In this document: positions 26,601-38,600 of the stretch, piece after piece
How positions within the stretch are numbered: position 1 is the first letter of the stretch
Layout of the letters: the number at the start of each line of letters is the position of its first letter
Assembly (NCBI GenBank): GCA_963680875.1
Contig: OY804579.1
Coordinates: 56,743,718-56,807,717 of the forward strand
Source: Bathymodiolus brooksi
Lineage: Eukaryota > Mollusca > Bivalvia > Mytilida > Modiolidae
Length of the DNA stretch: 64,000 nt
Reading direction: 5' to 3'
Position numbers and translations under genes: made by a program
The notes under the pieces: model-generated
Database searches by the model: none
Seen by the model: only the letters and a program-made list of their open reading frames with translations
Told to the model about the DNA's origin: nothing

Positions 26601-29600
26601 ATATCTATGGACTTTTCTTTCCTTTCACTATTTTGCTTTTGGTCTATTTGTACCACGTGTCGTCAACGTTCAAACAGGTAAATAAATCTAAAGTTGGCAC
26701 TAAACACCAATCAATGAATGTTTTCGATAGCGTATATTCGTGTAGTGTCTGAAAAAAGCAAATACAGTCAAACCTGTATTAAGAGGTCACCTTTGGGACA
26801 TAGAAAAAGTGGCCTGATAAGACAGGTGACCTCTTAAAAGAGGTGCAATTCATATGAAAGTTATTTGACAGGACAATAAAATGTGACCTTTAAATACAGG
26901 TGACCACATGGAGAGGTTTGACTGTAGATGTAAAACACTTCTAGGAATAGTTACAAATATTAAACATATAAAATTGCGCTATGAATTCTTATATTTTGTC
27001 AAAGGACACGTTATAATACAAACCTCATTGGGCTATATGAAACTGTACACTCGTGTAATATTATTTAATTACGGAATTCAAAGACTTTTTTTCATAAAAG
27101 TTTGCTCTATTTACTTTACCTTTGTAATTTATATCTGAATTGTGGTTTTTGTTTAATTAAATTTTTCGTGTAGTTTATATCTGGAGCATGGCATTTCCTT
27201 TATTCCGCTTTTGTTTCGATGTGTAGTTTATTTCACATTTGTTATTTTTGTTTTATTCTGCCTTTGTTTCGCTTTGCTGTTTGTTTTACCTTTGCTTCGT
27301 CAGAATGAGGTTTACATCATGATTTTAGCTCTATTTTACGTAGTGTTGTTGGTTGTTTTTGTTTTATTTTACTTGTGTCGTGTAGTTTTGATATTTGGAA
27401 TGTGTTTTTCGTGTTTTATTTCTTCATTTAATTGTATATCAGGATTGTTGATTCAGTTTTATACCGTTTAATTCTACTTTTTGTTTCGTAGTGTTGTATA
27501 TATATATATATATATATATATACGTCTGAAAATTAAACCAAACAGTGTTAGAATTAGATTTTAGAGCTGTAAAATTTTTGTTCTTCCCTCGACGGGATTT
27601 GAACCCACACCATTGATACACTGCAGCACCATTCGCTTAGCCTTACGTTCAGCGCCCTAGACCACTCGACCACATCCACTCCCTAAAAAAGGAGCTTCAA
27701 TAATCGTAGTGTTACCTTTTCTCGTAGGGCAAATCTAGGGATAGACGTAAGACATGTGTATAAGCGTGTGTAGATGGTACATATATACTTAATATTATAA
27801 TTTGACAGCAATCTAACTCAGCAATTTTTAATATATTGTATAGGAAAATGAAGAATTCATTATACAGTCACGGGAAATAAAGTATATTATACAAACGTCT
27901 AAGCAAGTGACAACCATACAATATATCTGTCCCACTGGATCTATATATCGTCATTCTTGTCGTGTGTGTACCTTAAAGCCGTTGTGTAGCTTACATTTGG
28001 ATTATGGGGTTTGTTCTATTTTTATTTGAGGTTATCTCATGAATAGTGAATTTTGTTTTTACTATATTTTGCTTCATTTCTTAAATTCAATTATTCTTGA
28101 TGAGTATAATGTTAAAAAATATGTAGGTGTCATCCAATTTTACTTCGAAACGGAATAATGGTGTCTCATCTGTTTGCATACAAACGTCTTCAGTTACATT
28201 AACTGGATTAGTCCAATCACATGTTTGTGTCTTTCGTTTTATCTTACACTAGACACTTAATTATGTTTGTGCATGAAAAAAATCCTCCCACCTGTTGCTT
28301 CAGGTGTGTTCTACAGCGTGACACTGCCTGCAATTGTTCTTACTTGTTTCAAATGTATATACTTTTATTTTCTTATTATCAAAGTGTGAAAAGAAGAGTC
28401 TGAAGATACCAAAGGGGTAATCAAAAGCTGTATATAAATATAACACTCCATAAACGACATACAAGTACATATCATATGACGAAAAAATGCTTTTGTTTCA
28501 GTATGTAAAGATAAAGTTCATATGTGTTTACAATATCACAATACGTTAACTGCTTCTAACCAATTATCCCCCATCACAATTGATATTTCATGTTAAAATA
28601 GGAGACATGCGATACAAGAAATACGTTAAACAATCCTTCAGTAATGAATTTGTATGGTGTCACACAAGGTTTAATATGTCTAATAGAATTTAGTGTTAGT
28701 ATTGTCTAAACACAAATCCCTCAGGATTTTAAGATATATGACAACCAATACCAGACCTCACTTAATTATAAAGTACATGTATTTAACCGTTAATAGACTT
28801 CTGTATGTTTGATCTGCAAACTATGCACAAATGTTTGCACTATTAATGGTGTTCATTACTGAATAGCCAAGGACTTGTTGTAATTATCATTAAGCATTTG
28901 TTTACAGACAAATCAAAATTATTATGTCACTTTCGGTTAAATCAAATTATGGATTTGAAATACATTTGTTCTCATCAACGCAGCAATTACAACCTATTGA
29001 ACAAACATTTTACGGAAAGTTTATTGCACATAAATGTCAACTGTAATACAACATAACAAATCGGTACACATTATGACATGGTGTATAAGATACATTTTTA
29101 TTGAAATTTACAGTTCTTAAATAATTTAATTATTATCAGAACTAAGGTTCTTCTCCCTCAGGTTTAGTTGACCTTAGCCGAATGTTGCTGTCTTGTTTAT
29201 GGCTCTTTGGTTTTCTTGCTCCCAAAGACTTTGAAATTAGTTGACTTTCCAAACTTTTGGCTGAGTGTATCCAGAAATTCGTCATGCGCACTAATTTAGA
29301 TGTCCACGCTTTATTATGACGAGCATAGAAATAATAATACAGCATAAGTGGTTCATATGCGTTTAAACGATTGTGTAGTTGTTTAAGATATTGGACAACT
29401 TACTTATTGGTTTTATACACAGCTGTCCGCGGAATCCACATTCAGGTTCATCAATGGGTATCCTTCCACTTGGCCAGACTATTTTCTCATTAGTGTAGAA
29501 GGAAAATTTCTGAAATCAAAATACTTATTTCTTTAAAGTCAGTCGCAATAAAAACATAACTCATTGAGTATGATAATTATACTGTTTGTGACTTTCATGT

Positions 29601-32600
29601 TACTATACTGAAAGTCTAACGCAATATACCCATGCTCACCATTTATGTCACCAAAACAAGTTTTATACATTTTGTTGACAAAAAAATCTACTATTTTAGT
29701 ATCGGTTGAAAGAAACTATATGAAATTGTTTCAGTTCATTAAAAGAGTTCCATTAAAGTTACCCAGTCCATCAAACTCACCATAGAGACCTGTATATTAT
29801 ATTACCATACAGTTTAAGAGTCAGGGGCAGACTGTTAATTAAAAGATCATATAAATAAGTTACAGGAAGACGTCATCGTACTGATATAATCTATATAGAT
29901 AAAATAATCTGTCAAATTTATTAATTATTCTGTCAATAACTCTATGCATCTTATATTTCTTTTTATCAACTTTGTGTGTGATATAAGAAGATATTATGTA
30001 GCTTAAATCATCCATAGTAACACAGTCTGCTTCATCTGTCCCGATTCTATAAGTCAAAATGATATAAACCCTCTAGTGTCTGCTAGAGTACTCTAGGGAT
30101 CGTCAGAGATCTATTTATAACAACCGAAGCTCGATATTGTCACCCTATTTGAACTGGTTGCAGACATGTTTCATTTAACGACTTTGACAGATGTCATTGA
30201 TGTCCATACTCGTGCCCCGGACTGTCGTGTTATAAAATTATATTGTCTGTTTAACATGACATGACAACAATCGCTCTAAGGAGCATGAATGTGATGTGTT
30301 TCTCTTATAAAACAAAAAATTTAATTTCAACGGTTATCATAATATTTTGTCAAATTATTGGGGTGTATTTATTATCATTTAGTTCCTGCCTTTAGAGTTT
30401 TATTTAAATCGATTGTATCGTAAACTGATATTGTCATATAGCTTTAAAACTGGGTAACTTATCCTTATTTTAAGACAAGCCTACCCTTGATTGCTTGCAG
30501 GACAATAATAAACTGATATTGTCATATAGCTTTAAAACTGGGTAACTTATCCTTATTTTAAGACAAGCCTACCCTTGATTGCTTGCAGGACAATAATAAA
30601 CTGATATTGTCATATAGCTTTAAAACTGGGTAACTTATCCTTATTTTAAGACAAGCCTACCCTTGATTGCTTGCAGGACAATAATAAACTGATATTGTCA
30701 TATAGCTTTAAAACTGGGTAACTTATCCTTATTTTAAGACAAGCCTACCCTTGATTGCTTGCAGGACAATAATAAACTGATATTGTCATATAGCTTTAAA
30801 ACTGGGTAACTTATCCTTATTTTAAGACAAGCCTACCCTTGATTGCTTGCAGGACAATAATAAACTGATATTGTCATATAGCTTTAAAACTGGGTAACTT
30901 ATCCTTATTTTAAGACAAGCCTAGCCTTGATTGCTTGCAGGACAATAATAAACTGATATTGTCATATAGCTTTAAAACTGGGTAACTTATCCTTATTTTA
31001 AGACAAGCCTACCCTTGATTGCTTGCAGGACAATAATAAGATGAAATACAAAAGATACCACACCTTTCGAACAGATTAAAATATATCCGCAAAATCGAAG
31101 AAACGGGGTACTAAATTGTAAGCTTGTCATGTACAAACTGTAACATTAAGTTTGAGAATCATTTTAGTAATTTTATCCATGCCTCGAAAGAAACCTAAGA
31201 TTATCTTTTACTACGATTTCAGCTGTTCTGTTTGTTGGAAAATGCTTTTATAATTTGTCGAGAAGTAATCATGGTGTTTTGCATCACTTATTGAGACATA
31301 AAGTGGAAGTACACTTTGTCCGTTTTAACATGCGTAATTCATTTGTTGTTCCCATAACAACTTATGTAATGCTTTTTTTAACCTTCACCTTTGACAATGC
31401 AATATTTGGAAATAAATGCATTTAGTGTTGTTCGATTTATTTTCCCACCCAGTAGTTAACCTTGTGTGACTTTATATCGGTTATTCGCACCAATTAGTAC
31501 ACCTTTTGTCACTTTATGTCGGTTAAGTAAGTAATATGAGATTCACATCGGCCTACAGACTCTATAGTTGTTTTTGCATGCAAATAAATTAATTAATCAT
31601 TCAGTGTTAAGTAATACAAGATATTCCAAACTAGAACATCATTATTGTAAATGTGCAAACGGAACTGCAACTAATTACGATCATCTAATATCTCAAGCGA
31701 CCCTGAAACATTTACAAAGTATGCATGTTGAAATCGGCATGTCTTTTCCCATGACAATAGTGGTAATTATTTGCAGTTGTCCTTTACAATGTTTGCTTCA
31801 TTATACACATCAATGCATTTCCCTAGACATTTCGTTAAATCTGAACCATATGATTTTCTCCATGTCATTCCCAATACTGTATTTTATAGCATCATATCCA
31901 TCGCTTGAAATAACAATAGTTTATAGAAGAAACATCTAACTTGCTGATTATAGTTAGATATGCTTACAGGGAGTACAAGAGTTTGCGTGTATCGCTTGAA
32001 ATAACAATAGTTTACGGAAACAGCTGACATGCTGATTAAAATAGATATGCTTACAGGGAGTACAAGAGTTTGCGTGTATCGCTTGAAATAACAATAGTTT
32101 ATAGAAACAGCTGACATGCTGATTAAAATAGATATGCTTACAGGGAGTACAAGAGTTTGCGTGTATCGCTTGAAATAACAATAGTTTATAGAAACAGCTG
32201 ACATGCTGATTAAAATAGATATGCTTACAGGGAGTACAAGAGTTTGCGTGTATCACTTGAAATAACAATAGTTTACAGAAACAGCTGACATGCTGATTAA
32301 AATAGATATGCTTACAGGGAGTACAAGAGTTTGCGTGTATCACTTGAAATAACAATAGTTTACAGAAACAGCTAACGTGCTGATTAAAATAGATATACTA
32401 ACAGGGAGTACAAGAGTTTGCGTGTCTTCATTAAGTTGAAATACTCCAACAGGATGAAGTCCCCATCTACCATTGCTTCCAAGTTTTCTGGCAACCAGTG
32501 TAAAGTTTCCTTCTGCATCGCCAGCAGCATTAATTCTATTGATGTATCCCATGGCACCTATACAATAGATAGTTACGTAACAGTAGTTATTATCGCTATA

Positions 32601-35600
32601 TAAAGCATTTACAACATGCTAATTTAGAAAAATGTTTCGTGCCATTGGTAATTGTAATAAGAAAACTAGTCATCATTTTAATTATTATAGATCAATTTCA
32701 TGATAATTGGAAGTCGCGTCGAAGTAATATACAACATTACTACATCTGCATGAACCAATTTGAAAAACGCATTATTTGCTTATAGTACACTGTATACATT
32801 AGTTTTAGAAATACGACTACAAAGCATAAAATCAAATATATTGCGTTGTTCTAAAATTAACATAATGCACGCTACTATATCAGACAAGTGCTTGTTGTCT
32901 TAAATATCAATTAAGGGTAATAACAAAATAACCGAACTCCGAACAATCTTCCAAAGGGAAAGTCAAAACTCATAAGTATATAAACAGACAAAATCAGTCA
33001 ACAACCGGAAAACTGGGAAAACCGTAATGACCCTGACTTGGTACAGGCATTTTCAAAGAAATGGTGGGTTGAATCAGATTTTACGACGCCAAACCTCCCG
33101 CTTTCATTGAGCCTTAACAATAAAAGGAAAACAAAGAATATCACACTATCGGGACAATTCCAAATTCAAATATCAAAATCGTCGAAAGAGGCAAAATCGA
33201 TACCCCTAACACACCAATAAATGACCATCCATTTTCCTGGCTTGGTACAGGCACCCCAATAAAAAGTGGCGGGATTAAGCTAGTTTTATGGACCCAAACC
33301 AATAATACTTACCTATTACTACATCAATATAGTAAGATGGATCTTAATCAGGTGCCACATATTAGTTAAGCGTAAACATTTTAAAATGATTACAACAAGC
33401 TGAATTCATTTTTTGTACAAATTATTTTTATTCACGCTTGATATCGATTGAGAATTGCTTGTTTTTTTGCGGTGTTTAATACCACTTTCAACAATGTTAC
33501 ATTTAATATCGTGGCTCTCAGTTTTTCTTGGATAAAATGATGTAAATCCTCTCAGTAGAATCGGCTAGAGTTCTTGAAGAATCTTCAGATATCTATTTAT
33601 AATAACCGAAGCTCGATATTGTGACCATATCTGAACCAGTTACAAACATGTTTCATTTACCGGCTTTGACAGATTTCATTGATGTCCCGGACTGTCATTT
33701 TATAAATTATATTTTCTGCTTAACATGACATGACAACAATCGCTCTGGGGATCATGATAGTAATGTGGTTCTATTATAAATAAAAAAAATCTAATCAGAA
33801 CGGTTATCATAGTCTTTTGTCATACCATTGGAGTAAAACCGGAGTACGCAGCGAGAACATCCACATTCTGATAGTAACTGACACAATTTGATTATCTAAC
33901 ATTTTACAGGGTATGCACTTGGACAGGGTTGAAATCGTATATTTTATCTGTTGATAGGCTCTAACTGATAGGTGTAATACAAACCAACATCAAAATGACA
34001 TTCTCTTAGAATATATTTACATACTAAGAAGACTTTGAAGATACCAAAGGGGTAATCAGAATCTGTAAATAAGGGTAATAACAAAATTACCGAACTCCGA
34101 ACAATCTTACAAAGGGAAAGTCAAAACTCATAAGTATATAAACAGACAAAATCAGTCAACAACCGGAAAACTGTGAAAACCGTAATGACCCTGACTTGGT
34201 ACAGGCATTTCTAAAGAAATGGTGGGTTGAATCAGATTTTAAAGCGCCAAACCTCCCGCTTTTATTACGGCTCAAAGGTTCCGACTGTCACTATAACAGT
34301 ATTTATAACAATACTGGAACAAAATAGGTAAAATAGCTGACAAAGCAGTACCAAATTCAGTCAAGTAAATGTCAAAAACACTTTTACGTCACACATTGAT
34401 AAAAAAAATATGTTTGACATTTATGTTGACTTCCTTATCTTTATACATTTTCACTATATGAAAATGCATCGCTTATAATCGTTTCTGCAGAGACGGAATA
34501 TATTTCGACAAGATCTTGGTATCGGAATATAAACTTTCGAATAAAGCGAATAAAGCGAATATTTTCATAGCCCTGGTCCAGTAGCCTGTTTCTCAGATGA
34601 AGATGACGTTTCAGGAAATCAGAATAATGGCTACTGGCCCTTGCAAAACGAATCAATTGCGAGATGTAAACACCATATGCAGGAGAAGCTGGTATATTGC
34701 TGCACATATTTGGAAAATTTATGATTTTAAAATTGAAGTCGTCCCGTTTATCATAAATTTTAGTACTGAGTTGACCACTGTCGTCAAATTTGAGGTATAA
34801 GTCCAAAACTGATGCAGACGAAGAAGAAGAAGAAGTACAGACAACACAATGACCAAAAGAAAAAGAACAAAGGGACAAACAACAATCTACAAAACATACA
34901 CATAAAACTAAAAATCGAGTAACACGAACACCACTAAAACCCGGGGGTGAACTCAGGTGCTCCGGAAGGGAAACCAGGTCCTCCCCTACTAGTGGTCACC
35001 CTATGGACACTGTAATAACCATGTTTGACCAAATGGAGGATTAAAATAATGATGATAAAAATAAGTTTAATTATATGTATTGTTGCACTTAATTGTTCTA
35101 TTGGTCTTCCAAAAACCTATTCATCCAATATAGTACATATAGGAAGGACGTCGATTTACACCCGTTTTTGTTTTTGTTTGTTTGTTTGTTATTTTTGATT
35201 GCTTTATTTTATACGAGCTGAACAGTTCCATCATGCAACCAAAAGTATTTTCTTATTTATAGCGAGCATTGCAAGATGCGAGCTAAACAGCAACATGTGT
35301 GTAAGGAGATGAATCAATATACTAACAATACCAACCGGAAGTTGTTTCTAAGTTTCAGCATAGAATGGACAATCGGAGCGAATGACCGGAAATAGCCTAT
35401 TAATTAAAATAAAAAATAACTATCCAGTTTAAAAATAACCCAACAAAATAGGAATCCGTACAGCTTCTTTACATGAAACGATTAATTTATTTAAAAAATT
35501 GACAATCGCTAGACCTTCTTCTTTCGCCCCTAAAAAAGTTGTGGTCACACGATTTCCATAGTTTACGTCACACAAGTATTGTTACGTCACGTCATTCATT

Positions 35601-38600
35601 GATGATCGCTGTCACTGTCAGAGTAAACAATCATTGCCCTGCGTTTTTCAAGTTGGTGGCGATTTACAGTTGGTTACCAAATAATTGTTTATGTATAGAA
35701 CGGTGCAGTTCCCAGCAATGTGAAAAGAATGTCTTTAATATTTAAAATTAGTAAGATAAATCTTGAGTACGTTGCGATTTTCCTGACGGAGATTCCTCAA
35801 TGTTTACAAAGAAGTCACAGGAGTTTTCTCGCATTCCTAACCTATGACGTCACGAAAGTTAGTTCCGACTAAAGTACATCTTGTATCACATAGATTGTAT
35901 CTATTAGCAAAATAGATGTATTTCTATAAAATAAATACTTAAGGTTAGATAAATGATCATTGCAGAGTGAAGTACAGGAAACAGCCTTTTAATTTGAATA
36001 AAAAATAACTATCCAGTTTAAAAATACCCCCCCCCCCCCAAAAAAAAAATATAGAAAGGAAACCATACAGCTTCTTTACATGAAACTATTAATTTATTTA
36101 AAAAAATGGACAATCGTTAGACCTTCTTGTTTCGCCCCTAAAGCTGATCATGTCGCTAATGGTTTCAAAGCAAAGAAAAAAAAAGGAATATAAAGATGGT
36201 TTTTTTAAAAACAATATTGATTCAGTTGCCATGCAACCCGTTTAAATACATTTTTGTACACATGAGACAGAAAAAAACATTCAAAGTCTTGTCGTTTGTG
36301 TGATGCAAAAATATCGTTTGCTATGATCTAGCTTTACAAGACACAATGACGAAAAGAGCGAAAAAAAATATCACTAGAAAACTGCTTTAAATCAGTGAAA
36401 GCGTTAAAGGTAATTGCTATCGCATATCTATGATTTTCTCTTTAATTCTAAATCTACCTATCAAGCGCCCTTCCGTGCAAAAAACGTTGCATTTTTCTGC
36501 GATACGCCTAGTTTGCAGCTATAGGCCTACAAATCGACAATATATGGCCATTTATGGAGTTAGTACTACAAACGGTTTAAGTTAACTTATATTTTATAGG
36601 CAGTAAGCGAGTAGAACATGGACACAAATTATAAGAGCGATTACCAGCAGCCTTTTCATTTTTTCTTACCAAAAAAGAACATATTTCGGACATAACATGA
36701 CTTCAAAGTTTGAAATATATTAGCAGGGGCTCCCAAATGCCCCTAAAATCTGGCATGTGCCACCATAATTACTGATATTCCTAATAATACATATAGTATA
36801 ATAATCGTAGATTTTGAATATCAAATTCTAATATGACGTCCCGTATTCGGTATACAAATAAAGGCATATTTGAATAATAATCAAATATAGGCCACACATG
36901 CACGCTGCGCTAAGAAAAAACACCTATATAAACACTGACTATTTTCAGAAAATTCTTCATGGTTAGAGATTTTCTATTATTGTTTATCTGAAAATTGTTG
37001 AAATAAATGAAGTTAAAATTAAATAAATTCTAATCAAGTCTTATCATAATTAAACTCTTATAAACACGGCTTTGTTTACCTTTCGTCACTGTCTCCATAT
37101 TTATCTCCCTTTATCTCCGATCCGACTGGCTGCGTTCAACTGGTAATTTCGTTGTTAATCATTTGAAGTTGTTTATTTGTAATACAATTTATATTGAACC
37201 TTGCCAATAAAATTCTTTTCGGTATTTTAAGCCACAGTTTCAACCACAATTTCGCTATCCATCTCTTAATTCCCAATTTTACCATTTTTAAGATTCCGTA
37301 GGAAATTGACCGCCTCGAATTTTAAAATTACCGTATTTGTCCTATTAGAATCGAAATAATTCATTCCGGCCATACTTTATTGTTATTCAAATATGGGTAG
37401 GCATTATATTAATGAGATTTAACCCCTAGCTGCAGAACCGTAGATATATAGGTCCTTTTTGTTTTTTTCGGGGTCTGCCCTATCAGAAAATTTCACAAGG
37501 ACCTTAAGAGCTATGGTTCCGCAGCTACATTAAATCATGCTCTTAAATATATGTAGGATGGACAGGTTGAGGTTCGGACATGAAAGACCCACTGACTCAG
37601 ACTGTTGTCTAATATGCACATGTCTTTCTGTAAGAAATTTTGAAAACGCAATCAATAACTCGTACACACACGTACAACCGCATTGTATCTTCTTCTTCTT
37701 CCAGTGTAGAACAGGAGTCGTCGCCGACTGTTTTAAGTTCTGCGAGACTAGGCATGCCAGGCACACACAGCTGATGTCCCCAAGACTATGTACAACTAAA
37801 CACTTCACTATGACACAGTTAAAACTATTTACACTGGTTGGCGTGGCTAACCTGTTGTTGGAGGTTAGACCTGAACTCCTCTATGGAGCTGGCCCCAACT
37901 GTGGTGTCTGGTAGGTGGTTCCATTCCCGTGCTGTTCTTTGGAAAGAGTTTCTGAGAGTGTCATAATTGGACCTCTCCTGGAAGAACCTATGTTGATCTC
38001 TGGTTCTGCTGTCACCAGGTATGAGGTATAAGTCTCGGTCGATGTCCACGAGTTGATGCTGGATCTTATTCATCATAACGAGTCTGCTTATCCTCCTCTG
38101 TTGTTCTAAAGTCTGCCACTCAAGTGATGTTAACATGCTTGTCACGCATCCTTGTGTTCTGCTGGTGTAATCATTTATGACGAAGCGGGCAGCTCTTCTT
38201 TGTACATCTTCTAATGTCTGTATAAGGGTTTAGGTGGTGTGATCACAAACCATTGCTGCGTATTCCAGGGTTGGTCGTAGGATCGTGAGGTAGCTGGTTT
38301 CTCTTACTTGTTTCAGTTTGATCAACTGCCGATTGATCCGATCAAAATAGTTTGTTTACAACAAGAGAAGTGGATCAGCGGGGGTAAGACATTCGATATT
38401 TTATGCCTTTTCTGTCGGAGTTATGAATTGATTTGTGCGTGAAAAGGATGATTATATGTTTCTTTATGAAAGCTATTATTTGTTTTCTTATATCATTGAC
38501 ATTTCGGTTGGACTTTGAACCACATTTTTACAAATAATCATGTCAAAATTTAACGTTATGAACTTTCATCATTTATTTTACAAAACATGTACATAAACAC

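Noticed and set aside
27600..27684. Minus-strand tRNA gene
   Set aside because: A and B boxes are present but the acceptor and anticodon stems do not pair properly and a SINE body follows.
31568..31939. 123-codon plus-strand open frame
   Set aside because: No domain, composition bias or splice context; overlaps the intron and the end of the 87-bp array.
31884..32355. Open frames of 106 and 133 codons inside the 87-bp array
   Set aside because: A 29-codon repeat is open by periodicity; treated as intron with duplicated splice sites, not as a separate gene.
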